Position numbers and translations under genes: made by a program
Source of the DNA: an uncultured Propionibacteriaceae bacterium
Lineage (GTDB): Bacteria; Actinomycetota; Actinomycetes; Propionibacteriales; Propionibacteriaceae
Length of the DNA: 16,474 bases
Reading direction: 5' to 3'
Assembly: GCA_936941515.1 (NCBI GenBank)
Contig: CAKZJI010000301.1
Coordinates: forward strand, 1-16,474
In this document: piece after piece, positions 1 to 5,848 of the stretch
Layout of the letters: every line of letters starts with the position of its first letter
How positions within the stretch are numbered: the stretch's first letter is position 1
Notes under the pieces: model-generated
Told to the model about the DNA's origin: nothing
The model's database searches: none
What the model saw: only the letters and a program-made list of their open reading frames with translations

Positions 1-2
1 GC

Positions 3-47
3 TCCCGCGACTGGGTCGACGAGGACGTCGAGTCGGCCCAGGGCTGA
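3..47 (+). CDS. C-terminal end of an unidentified gene (partial)
   Basis: The window opens inside an open frame that reads SRDWVDEDVESAQG and then stops with TGA at 45-47. Its acidic composition and GC-rich third positions look like the hydrophilic tail of a real protein. The other two frames read across this stop and look less protein-like. With 14 residues no family can be assigned, and the rest of the gene lies left of the window. Confidence 0.35.
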   Translation, partial: SRDWVDEDVESAQG

Positions 48-81
48 GCCGTCCGATCCGTAGGCTGGTCCGGCCGGCCCC

Positions 82-395
82 GTGCGCCCCGGGCCGGTCC
101 GGGCCGACCCTGCCCCTCCGGAAGGACCCCGTACAGGACTGCCTCGCCTCCCTCGTCGACGGACGCCCACCGTGCGGTCTCTGATCGGCACGGCAGCCAT
201 GGCCGTGATCGGCTTCGTCCTCCGCCCCATCAGCTCGCTCCTGGCGATGGCTAGATCCGTGGCCTTCGCCGTGTGGCGCCCGTAGCAGGCTTCGCCTGGT
301 ACATGGGTGGCCCCGCAGACATGTACGCCGCGCCGGCCATCCTTGGGACCCTGTCCTGGGTTGGGATCATGTTTGTCCGAGTCCGACACGCCTGA
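82..395 (+). pseudogene. Decayed hydrophobic ORF, possibly a frameshifted small membrane protein
   Basis: No intact gene is convincing between 48 and 481. Two hydrophobic stretches lie in different plus-strand frames. One runs about 199-285 (reading MAVIGFVLRPISSLLAMA and ending TAG at 283-285). The other runs about 273-395 (containing GFAWYMGGPADMYAAPAI, then GTLSWVGIMFVRV, stop TGA at 393-395). They overlap around 273-285, as expected if one two-helix membrane protein had suffered a frameshift. The second stretch could alternatively be a very short gene starting at GTG 273. Neither has a good ribosome binding site. No family is recognised, and chance open frames in GC-rich DNA are a real alternative. 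Confidence 0.25.
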
Positions 396-481
396 TCTAC
401 GGCACCGCGACACATGGCCGTGGCGGCGACGGGTGAGGACCCAGGCCACGTTCATGCTGCAGCAAGCGGCTCCTGCCGAAG

Positions 482-1387
482 TCAATCCGTGCGGATGATG
501 CACCAGCACTCGCTGAACCGTCGCGCACGCAGATCATCTCGCCGCATCCAGATTTCGAGACTGGAAGCGTCACCGAACCAGCCATTCAAGGTGGTCCACG
601 ATTCAATCTCGGCGAGGAGGACGTAATCGTCGCCCTCGGCCGCCAGCGGCAACGCGGCGGGCAAGATCTCCTCTCGTGGCCCCAAGTCCCCGGTGGAGCT
701 ATGACCCAGCAAGCGCGTGGAAGGAATGGGGTGCGGCTCCCGCTGGGCAGGGTGGCGCTGCGCCACCCATGCAGAGTCCAGCTCATCGATGGCCGCGTCA
801 GCCGCCGTGAACGTCCCGTCCGTCAGCCCGTCGAAATCCAGAGGCGAGGGGATCGTCCAGCCTGGATAGAACAGTCCGAGCTGAGCCGTTGAACCAGGTG
901 CATTGGAGTCGTCATCGCATTCGACGAGAGGTGGACGGGCCTGACTGGGGTCGTCCGCGTGCCATGTGACCAGCCAGCCTCGCGCTTCAACGTCGTCCGG
1001 TTCATACCCATAGGTCTCCAGATCATGGAAGACCTGGATGTACCCGTCCTCCGGCAGCAATTCCGCGGCTTCGTCAGGCCAGCCGCGCTCCTTCGGATCC
1101 CCGAGCGCAGCGTGGGCATCGCCCAGGTGGAAGGTCGCGACGTGGGCCATTGCTGAGCCTGCGGCGGTCCGAGGCCACCCCCCGAGTGAGACGGCCGGCC
1201 CGCCCAACCAGCTGATCCGTGCGCCCGTACGCCAAAGATCATCCACGTCGTCGCCGCCCGCGGAGAAGGAATTCTCGCTGAACACTGGACTCTGTCGCGG
1301 ATGGAAGACCGCCGGGTCCACCCCTGCCTCAACCAACCAAGCCACAGCTGCGCTGCGCATTCCGTGAATCGGTACCGACCCCGCCAT
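482..1387 (-). CDS. DUF1963 / YwqG-like protein
   Basis: A 301-residue soluble protein without signal peptide or membrane segment. The N-terminal half has a loop like the family's LGG...WPR signature (SWLGGPAVSLGGWPRT, then a strand MAHVATFHLGDA). The C-terminal half reads DDYVLLAEIES, then WFGDASSLEIWMRRDDLRARRF, then WCIIRTD. This matches the usual DUF1963/YwqG ending, in which a beta strand is followed by a GD-rich loop and a 'RREDLxARRF' helix. The biochemical role of the family is not established. The start at 1387 is supported by a GGAG on the minus strand six bases upstream. The gene is transcribed leftwards, away from the tRNA remnant, and shows no functional link with the copper genes; it probably belongs to the flank. 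Confidence 0.75.
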   Translation of the reverse strand: MAGSVPIHGMRSAAVAWLVEAGVDPAVFHPRQSPVFSENSFSAGGDDVDDLWRTGARISWLGGPAVSLGGWPRTAAGSAMAHVATFHLGDAHAALGDPKERGWPDEAAELLPEDGYIQVFHDLETYGYEPDDVEARGWLVTWHADDPSQARPPLVECDDDSNAPGSTAQLGLFYPGWTIPSPLDFDGLTDGTFTAADAAIDELDSAWVAQRHPAQREPHPIPSTRLLGHSSTGDLGPREEILPAALPLAAEGDDYVLLAEIESWTTLNGWFGDASSLEIWMRRDDLRARRFSECWCIIRTD

Positions 1388-1409
1388 GAAGAACTCCGTT
1401 CAGACAGCT

Positions 1410-1439
1410 GCCTGCCCTCGCCGGTGCGCGAGGGCAGGC
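1410..1439. repeat. Perfect 11-bp inverted repeat upstream of the DUF1963 gene
   Basis: Arms gcctgccctcg (1410-1420) and cgagggcaggc (1429-1439) are exact inverse complements around an 8-base loop. There is no T-run on either side, so it is not a clear intrinsic terminator. It lies 23 bases upstream of the DUF1963 start, so it could be an operator, an attenuating hairpin, or a factor-assisted terminator for something further right. Confidence 0.5.
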
Positions 1440-1559
1440 GGGCAATGAAAATCAGGCAATCAGATGGTCACACCACAGTGGCGAAGAAGTGCAACCCCGA
1501 TCTGGTGCTGCTTTGTGTAGCCCTGCCTGTGAACCCAACCGCGCCTTCCCGGTCGTCCT

Positions 1560-1604
1560 CCAGGCACGAAGAAGCCCCCACACCGACATGGTCGGTGCAG
1601 GGGC
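1560..1604 (-). terminator. Intrinsic terminator behind the tRNA-Asn remnant (minus strand)
   Basis: On the minus strand, seven perfect pairs (1581-1587 with 1591-1597) around a 3-base loop, then two mismatches and five more pairs (1574-1578 with 1600-1604), form a GC-rich hairpin followed by TTCTTCG. It begins about ten bases after the tRNA 3' end, the normal place for a tRNA terminator. It supports the view that this side is the original host side of a tRNA locus. Confidence 0.65.
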
Positions 1605-1612
1605 CTCTGCAC

Positions 1613-1649
1613 GGCTCCCCCGGTTGGATTCGAACCAACAACCCTTCGC
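1613..1649 (-). tRNA. 3' part of a tRNA-Asn; probable integration (att) site remnant
   Basis: On the minus strand the DNA reads CGAAGGGTT, then a T-arm GTTGG-TTCGAAT-CCAAC (1639-1623), then acceptor strand CGGGGGA, discriminator G and CC. From memory this matches the 3' part of actinobacterial tRNA-Asn(GUU), whose 5' acceptor strand would be TCCCCCG. That strand, a D-arm and the GTT anticodon are all absent upstream; instead the sequence enters the hypothetical ORF ending at 1650. So this is not a working tRNA but a 3' end of the kind left or regenerated when integrases recombine in tRNA genes. The terminator directly downstream supports its origin from a true tRNA locus. The exact length of the core cannot be fixed without the partner site. 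Confidence 0.6.
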
Positions 1650-1976
1650 TTACGCGGGCAAGTCGTATGGTGCCCGCCAGCTCGACTCGTCCCGACTGAT
1701 CCGCGTGACCCATTGCGCCGGCACCCACGCATTCCGCGGGGCAGCGCCTGGGGCCGGGATCCAGTGCAGGAGCACGTGCGTGCGAGACCACCGGGCTGCC
1801 TTCGCATCCACAACCTCGTCAGGCAGCTTCACCCGGACGTACGGCTCACGCCGGTACGGGGCACTGCCGATCTCGTCCACGGACTGCCACGCCGGCCCAT
1901 CGAACACCTCAACTCCGCCTGCAAGCACCAGCCGAGGAAACATCACCGCGTGGACGGGATAGGCCACAGCCGCCAT
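1650..1976 (-). CDS. Small hypothetical protein ending at the tRNA remnant
   Basis: A 108-residue frame with protein-like composition (for example AWQSVDEIGSAP, VRVKLPDEVVDA, RTHVLLHWIPA), no signal peptide and no membrane helix. I do not recognise a family; short proteins of this style are common in actinobacterial phages and integrative elements, but that is only an impression. The start is uncertain: the ATG at 1976 has no clear ribosome binding site, and an internal ATG at 1943 is an alternative. Its stop codon lies at the edge of the tRNA-Asn-like segment, so the gene probably belongs to the integrated element and abuts its attachment site. Confidence 0.5.
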   Translation of the reverse strand: MAAVAYPVHAVMFPRLVLAGGVEVFDGPAWQSVDEIGSAPYRREPYVRVKLPDEVVDAKAARWSRTHVLLHWIPAPGAAPRNAWVPAQWVTRISRDESSWRAPYDLPA

Positions 1977-2027
1977 CGCGGGCGCTCAAACCGCCCCGCA
2001 CCCCGGCTGCCCGGACGCCCGGGCGGG

Positions 2028-2069
2028 CCGCGCCCGCCGACCGCTCGCTGCGCTCCCGGCCGGCGGGCC
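2028..2069. repeat. GC-rich inverted repeat in the gap between the small ORF and the IS
   Basis: Arms gcccgccg (2032-2039) and cggcgggc (2061-2068) flank a 21-base spacer containing ctcgctgcgctc. A separate 10-bp palindrome, cgcccgggcg, lies at 2016-2025. The 228 bases between 1977 and 2204 hold no convincing gene. Such structures can be terminators or parts of transfer or replication origins in mobile elements; nothing here decides which. Confidence 0.4.
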
Positions 2070-2204
2070 TAGGAGCCGACACACTCGCCCCCGACAGAGC
2101 GCCAAAAATCAGAAACCGCCCGCCTTTCGGCCCACGGGGTTCTGTCCAGACTTTTGCCCACCCTCAGAACCCTTCCCATGGTCCTTCCCCCGAGCGCGCC
2201 AAAA

Positions 2205-2229
2205 GGGTCTGCCATGAGTTTGCTTGACA
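2205..2229 (+). repeat. IS3-family terminal inverted repeat, left
   Basis: Reads inwards from the left end of the IS and pairs with 3458-3482, with mismatches only at two positions (A/G at 2214, C/G at 2223). It lies just outside the orfB stop. Confidence 0.8.
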
Positions 2230-2236
2230 CGAGTTA

Positions 2237-3118
2237 TCAGGCGGCGGCAGCCGCCTGGACTGATTGAACCATCTCGAACTCGACAGGGGTGAGCTTCCCG
2301 AGACGGGCCTGCCTACGACGGCGGTGATAGGTCCGCTCGATCCAGCTCACGATCGCGAGCCGGAGCTGGTCGAAGGACTGCCAGCGACGCCGGTTCAGCA
2401 CGTTCTTCTGCAACAGCGCGAAGAAGGATTCCATTGCCGCGTTGTCCCCAGCAGCACCGACCCTGCCCATCGACCCGACCAGGCCGTTGACCCGGAGCGT
2501 CTCCACGAACCGCCTGGCTCGAAATTGCGATCCTCGATCCGAATGCACCCGGCAACCCTGCACCTCGGCCTTGCCTCCACGCCGGGCCAGAGCCATCTGC
2601 AGGGCGTCCACGGCCAGCTGCGAGCTCATCCGCCGATTGATCGAGTAGCCCACGATCCGGTTCGAGAACACGTCCTTGACCGCGCAGAGATAGAGCTTGG
2701 AATCCCCGGCCCAATGCTCTGAGATGTCCGTGAGCCACAGCTGGTTCGGCTTCTCAGCGCGGAACTCACGACGAACCAGATCATCATGAACGGCAGGGCC
2801 AGGACGCTTGCCCGAGCCGCGACGGATCGAGTGGCAGCAGCGGACCTTCACGAGCCGACAGGCCTTCAACACCTGATGGTCCGACACGGCCAGGCCACGG
2901 CCGCGGAGCTCATCAGCCAGGAACCGGTATCCGAACTCCGGGTCATCGGCATGGGCATCGAGGACGGCGTTGGCGGCATGCGCGTCGGACCATTCCCGCT
3001 CGCTGACAGGTTCGGCCAGCCACTGGTAGTAGGCCTGACGGGAGAACCCGAGGACCCGGCAGGAGAGTTTCACGGGAATCCCGTCGCGGGCCAGGTCCTT
3101 CACGACGGGATAGGTCAT
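2237..3118 (-). CDS. IS3-family transposase OrfB (DDE catalytic subunit)
   Basis: A 293-residue rve-type integrase-core protein that cuts and joins the IS ends. The N-terminal HTH_21-like region (about 45-100, with FGYRFLADELR) is followed by the RNase H-like core. The catalytic triad is D131 (WLTD), D194 (HSDRGSQF) and E230 (DNAAMESFF); the 35-residue D-to-E spacing is the classic DD(35)E of this family. The start ATG at 3118 overlaps the orfA stop as ATGA, so OrfB is made by coupling or by a frameshift near the AAAA run, giving an OrfAB fusion. The ORF looks full length and undamaged, so the element may be active. It ends in a short alanine run. Confidence 0.92.
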   Translation of the reverse strand: MTYPVVKDLARDGIPVKLSCRVLGFSRQAYYQWLAEPVSEREWSDAHAANAVLDAHADDPEFGYRFLADELRGRGLAVSDHQVLKACRLVKVRCCHSIRRGSGKRPGPAVHDDLVRREFRAEKPNQLWLTDISEHWAGDSKLYLCAVKDVFSNRIVGYSINRRMSSQLAVDALQMALARRGGKAEVQGCRVHSDRGSQFRARRFVETLRVNGLVGSMGRVGAAGDNAAMESFFALLQKNVLNRRRWQSFDQLRLAIVSWIERTYHRRRRQARLGKLTPVEFEMVQSVQAAAAA

Positions 3119-3414
3119 TTTGGGGACTGACCCAATTTCAGGTTCGCCTGGGACAGATACGCGGCCGCACGCCGTAGGACCTCGTTCTCCATCTCCAACT
3201 CGCGGTTGCGGCGCTTGAGAGCCTTCAGCTCCTCGTTCTCAGCCTTGGTGATGCCGGGCCGGATCCCGGCCTCGACATCATCCTGGGCCAGCCAGCGCCG
3301 TAGGCAGGACTCGGCGATGCCGAAGTCCTTAGCGACCTGCGCGATCGGCATCTGACCCTTACGGGCGATCGCGACCACGTCCTGGCGGAACTCTCGGGGG
3401 TATGCAGCGGGCAT
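3115..3414 (-). CDS. IS3-family transposase OrfA (DNA-binding subunit)
   Basis: A 99-residue protein with an N-terminal helix-turn-helix of the transposase_8/HTH_Tnp_1 type: EFRQDVVAIAR, then IAQVAKDFGIAESCLRRWL at about 24-42. A leucine-zipper-like coiled coil follows, ending KRRNRELEMENEVLRRAAAY (about 68-87). It recognises the IS ends and contacts OrfB. The start at 3414 has a GGAAGG about seven bases upstream on the minus strand. The stop overlaps the orfB ATG by four bases. Family and role are clear from the arrangement with OrfB. Confidence 0.9.
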   Translation of the reverse strand: MPAAYPREFRQDVVAIARKGQMPIAQVAKDFGIAESCLRRWLAQDDVEAGIRPGITKAENEELKALKRRNRELEMENEVLRRAAAYLSQANLKLGQSPK

Positions 3415-3456
3415 GGGGTCATCCTTCCAGCAGTCCCTCCCGGGACCACAGATCAG

Positions 3457-4059
3457 ATGTCAACCAAACTCACGGCAGACCCGGAAGCCAAGGCTGAACG
3501 TCGGCGGAAGGTTCTGGTCGGAGCGGGAGCGCTCACCGCCATCGCCGTGGTCGGCGGGCTGGTGACGCTCGCCGTGATTCAGAATCCTCCGCCCCAGGCT
3601 CGGGAGGACATTGAGATCGCCGGGCTGCAGACCTTCGAGGGGCTCAGCGCTAACCACGTGAGCACCCCTGTGGACTACGAGCAGTCGCCGCCGGTGGGTG
3701 GCGATCATGCCAGCGCCTGGCTCAACTGTGGGGTCTACACCGAACCGGTACCCAACGAGAATGCCGTGCACGCTTTGGAGCACGGTGCCGCCTGGGTCGC
3801 CTACGATTCCGAGGCGCTCTCACAGGAGCAAGTCGATGCCCTGCGGACGGCCCTACCAGCCGCCTATGTCGTCCTGGCCCCCTACGAGGGCCTGGATTCG
3901 CCCATCGTGCTTTCGGCCTGGCAGGCGCAGGTGGCGGTGGATTCCCCGGAGGATGAACGGATCGAGCAGTTCGTGGCCGAGTACTGGCACTCCCCCGACG
4001 CGCCTGAGCCCGGGGCGGCCTGCACCGGCGGCCTCGACGCCCCTGGTCGGATCGCATAA
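3457..4059 (+). CDS. DUF3105 membrane-anchored protein, 5' end replaced by the IS
   Basis: A 200-residue protein with a positively charged N-terminus (KAERRRK), one membrane helix (about 19-41) and an extracytoplasmic domain. That domain carries the DUF3105 signature: HVSTPVDYEQSPPVGGDH, then WLNCGVY (C91), then NAVHALEHGAAWVAYD (H105, H109). The conserved His and Cys residues suggest metal binding, and family members often accompany copper genes, but no activity is proven. Residues 1-8 (MSTKLTAD) come from the terminal repeat of the IS, and no good ribosome binding site precedes the ATG. The native start and promoter therefore seem lost. The core domain is intact, so a weakly expressed product is possible. 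Confidence 0.75.
   Translation: MSTKLTADPEAKAERRRKVLVGAGALTAIAVVGGLVTLAVIQNPPPQAREDIEIAGLQTFEGLSANHVSTPVDYEQSPPVGGDHASAWLNCGVYTEPVPNENAVHALEHGAAWVAYDSEALSQEQVDALRTALPAAYVVLAPYEGLDSPIVLSAWQAQVAVDSPEDERIEQFVAEYWHSPDAPEPGAACTGGLDAPGRIA
3458..3482 (-). repeat. IS3-family terminal inverted repeat, right, inside the DUF3105 ORF
   Basis: On the minus strand it reads inwards as the partner of 2205-2229. On the plus strand the same bases encode residues 1-8 of the downstream ORF (apart from the first A of its ATG), so insertion created the present N-terminus of that protein. Confidence 0.8.
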
Positions 4060-4229
4060 GCGCTCTTCCCGACACCGACCGTCCGGTCCGACAGGATCCA
4101 CGTTGAGGCGAGCCCTGCTGGTCCTCCCCGTCGGCGTGGTCCTCAGGGCCGTCGGCCGGGCTGAGGGGCGGCTGGTCACACCTGCGTCATCCCTGCCCGT
4201 AAAGGAGTCCGCGGGCCTCCGTGGCCGGC
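4060..4229 (+). other. Intergenic stretch without a gene, DUF3105 to CopR-like box
   Basis: I see no protein-like frame or strong hairpin with a T-run here. The 291-base gap (4060-4350) is too long for simple operon spacing, and its distal part carries the CopR-like repeat, so csp3 probably has its own promoter. Confidence 0.5.
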
Positions 4230-4251
4230 GATCTTCACGGAACCTTCAAGG
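4230..4251 (+). promoter_or_regulatory. CopR-like tandem box upstream of csp3
   Basis: Two 11-bp direct repeats, GATCTTCACGG and AACCTTCAAGG, abut each other, a helical-turn spacing typical of dimers of OmpR/PhoB-class regulators. The inverse complement resembles the corynebacterial CopR box (two TGAAGATT-type units) as I remember it. A matching pair lies at 12399-12420 beside copR. A weak -10-like TACGGT (4284-4289) follows about 33 bases after the box. The nearest downstream gene is csp3 (start 4351). Confidence 0.65.
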
Positions 4252-4350
4252 TTGAGCCCTTCACCCGCGTCGGCGGGGCGGTCTACGGTCGATGGCAGGG
4301 CGGGCCGGCGAAGGCCGGTGCGTCGGATCAGATCGACGAAGGAGCACATC

Positions 4351-4761
4351 ATGACCCATCACGTGAGCGCCATGCTGGACACCTACCCAAAGAATGTGGG
4401 CAACATCGACCGGCAGAAGCTGGCCGAGTGCATCCAGGCCTGCTTCGAGTGCGCCCAGACCTGCACGGCCTGCGCGGACGCCTGCCTGGCCGAGGACATG
4501 GTGGCCGACCTGAGGCAGTGCATCCGGTTGAACCTGGACTGCGCCGATGTTTGCGCCGCCACAGGCCGGATGCTGTCCCGGCAGACCGGCAACAACGTCG
4601 AGACCACCCGCGCCCTGCTCGAGGCCTGCCGGGCCGCCTGCAAGACGTGCGGGGACGAATGCGAGAGCCACGCCCAGATGCACGAGCACTGCAAGGTGTG
4701 TGCCGAGGCCTGCCGCCGGTGTGAGCAGGCCTGCGCGGACCTGCTCGTCACCCTGGGTTGA
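4351..4761 (+). CDS. csp3: Csp3-type four-helix-bundle copper storage protein
   Basis: A 136-residue cytosolic protein (no signal peptide) with 18 cysteines in helix-compatible CxxC, CxxxC and related spacings: C27, 31, 34, 38, 41, 45, 57, 64, 68, 93, 97, 100, 104, 114, 117, 121, 124 and 128. Csp3 proteins fold as tetramers of four-helix bundles whose cores are lined by Cys thiolates holding many Cu(I) ions; 18 Cys matches the well-studied members as I recall. The ATG at 4351 was chosen because GAAGGAG (4338-4344) lies six bases upstream; a longer frame from 4252 lacks such a site and would add an unrelated Arg/Pro-rich tail. A CopR-like box lies about 100 bases upstream. It probably buffers excess Cu(I) together with CopZ and CopB. 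Confidence 0.92.
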   Translation: MTHHVSAMLDTYPKNVGNIDRQKLAECIQACFECAQTCTACADACLAEDMVADLRQCIRLNLDCADVCAATGRMLSRQTGNNVETTRALLEACRAACKTCGDECESHAQMHEHCKVCAEACRRCEQACADLLVTLG

Positions 4762-4857
4762 GCCTGCTGATGACCGTTCCCCCTTGAGGGCGGCCAGTCG
4801 TCCATGACGCGCGCAGGGAACCCGGACCACCGTGCTCCCTCGCCGCGGAAGGCTCCC

Positions 4858-5742
4858 ATGGACTCGGAGAAGTATCAGAGGGTCAGGAACGGTGCCGGAT
4901 TCGTCGCGGCGCTGGACCAGAGCGGGGGCAGCACCCCGGCGGCCTTGCACCTCTACGGGATCGACAAGGATGCCTACTCCGGCCCAGAGGAGATGTTCGA
5001 CCTGGTACACCAGGTGCGCACACGTATCATCACCAGCCCCAGCTTCGACGGTGAGCGCGTCATGGGGGCCATCCTGTTCGAGAACACAATGAACCGCCAG
5101 GTGGAGGGTTCCCCCACGGGCGACTACCTGTGGAACAGCAAAGGCATCGTGCCCTTCCTCAAAATCGACCAGGGCTTGGCCCCGGAACAGCAAGGCGCCC
5201 AGCTCATGAAACCCATCCCGCACCTGGATGACTTACTGTCTCGAGCCGTCGAAAAGCACATGTTCGGGACGAAGATGCGCTCGGTCATCAAGCTGCCCGG
5301 GGACGGGGTGGGCTCCGTCGTGGAGCAGCAGTTCGGGCTCGCCCGTCAGATCCTCGTTACCGGGCTGGTGCCCATCATCGAGCCCGAGGTGGATATCCGC
5401 AGCCCCCGCAAGGCCGAGGTGGAGGACCAGCTCAAGGCGGCAATCCTCGCCCAACTGGACAAGCTCGGAGACGACCAGTCGGTCATCCTCAAAGTGACGC
5501 TGCCGGAGCGGGCGGACTTCTACCGCGAGTTCGTGGACCATCCCCGAGTGATCCGCGTCCTGGCCCTGTCGGGCGGCTATACCCGGGCCCAGGCCACCAC
5601 CCTGCTGGCCCGCAACCACGGCGTGATCGCCAGCTTCTCCCGCGCCCTGACCGAAGGGCTGAGTACGGCCCAGAGCCCAGCGCAGTTCAATGCGGTGTTG
5701 GATGAGGCCATCAACGCGATCGCGACGGCCTCTCGCACCTGA
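4858..5742 (+). CDS. fda: Class I fructose-bisphosphate aldolase
   Basis: A 294-residue cytosolic enzyme that cleaves fructose-1,6-bisphosphate to DHAP and glyceraldehyde-3-phosphate through a lysine Schiff base, without a metal ion. N-terminal GFVAALDQSGGSTPAAL is the classic class I start. The acid-base Glu lies in IIEPEVD at residue 175 and the Schiff-base Lys in VILKVTLPE at residue 212. These are the positions I recall for the staphylococcal enzyme, which supports the ATG at 4858 (GGAAGG five bases upstream) over a longer frame from 4804. It lies 96 bases after csp3 on the same strand with no clear terminator between, so it may be read from the copper-responsive csp3 promoter. Many actinobacteria use a zinc-dependent class II aldolase as the housekeeping enzyme, so this is probably an additional isozyme. 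Confidence 0.93.
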   Translation: MDSEKYQRVRNGAGFVAALDQSGGSTPAALHLYGIDKDAYSGPEEMFDLVHQVRTRIITSPSFDGERVMGAILFENTMNRQVEGSPTGDYLWNSKGIVPFLKIDQGLAPEQQGAQLMKPIPHLDDLLSRAVEKHMFGTKMRSVIKLPGDGVGSVVEQQFGLARQILVTGLVPIIEPEVDIRSPRKAEVEDQLKAAILAQLDKLGDDQSVILKVTLPERADFYREFVDHPRVIRVLALSGGYTRAQATTLLARNHGVIASFSRALTEGLSTAQSPAQFNAVLDEAINAIATASRT

Positions 5743-5777
5743 CCGGAGGCCATAGGACCGCTGCGGTAGTCCGCGGC

Positions 5778-5835
5778 CGCCGAAGCGGTGTCCGACCACC
5801 CCCCATTCCTGGGGCCGGGCACCGCCTCAGCGGCG
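5778..5835. terminator. Long imperfect hairpin between convergent fda and gap
   Basis: Outer arms cgccg (5778-5782) and cggcg (5831-5835), middle agcggtg/caccgcc-type pairing and inner cccc/gggg pairs form a long interrupted stem centred near 5806. No strong T-run is seen on either strand. Its position in the 106-base gap between two converging genes fits a bidirectional terminator. Confidence 0.5.
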
Positions 5836-5848
5836 TCTGCCGCGCAGT

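Larger units (their letters stand above)
2205..3482 (-). mobile_element. IS3-family insertion sequence, about 1.28 kb
   Basis: Boundaries are set by terminal inverted repeats: 2205-2229 on the plus strand and 3458-3482 read on the minus strand both begin GGGTCTGCC, continue TGAGTTTG and end TTGACA, with 23 of 25 positions identical. Between them lie overlapping orfA and orfB on the minus strand, the usual IS3 arrangement. IS3 ends normally begin with TG, so the true ends could be a few bases inside the repeat (2210 and 3477). No direct target duplication is seen at either choice, which points to rearrangement after insertion or to deletion of one flank. The right end lies within the present DUF3105 reading frame. 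Confidence 0.85.

Noticed and set aside
1613..1700. Complete tRNA gene on the minus strand
   Set aside because: The 5' acceptor strand TCCCCCG, D-arm and an anticodon arm cannot be found upstream; only the 3' part fits.
1489..1962. Plus-strand ORF crossing the tRNA remnant
   Set aside because: Passes through the terminator hairpin and T-arm and has no protein-like pattern.
2016..2070. Plasmid origin or oriT
   Set aside because: Only GC-rich inverted repeats are seen; no iterons, no relaxase or replication gene nearby.
4261..5223. 320-residue minus-strand frame across csp3 and fda
   Set aside because: Covers two real genes antisense and shows no domain.
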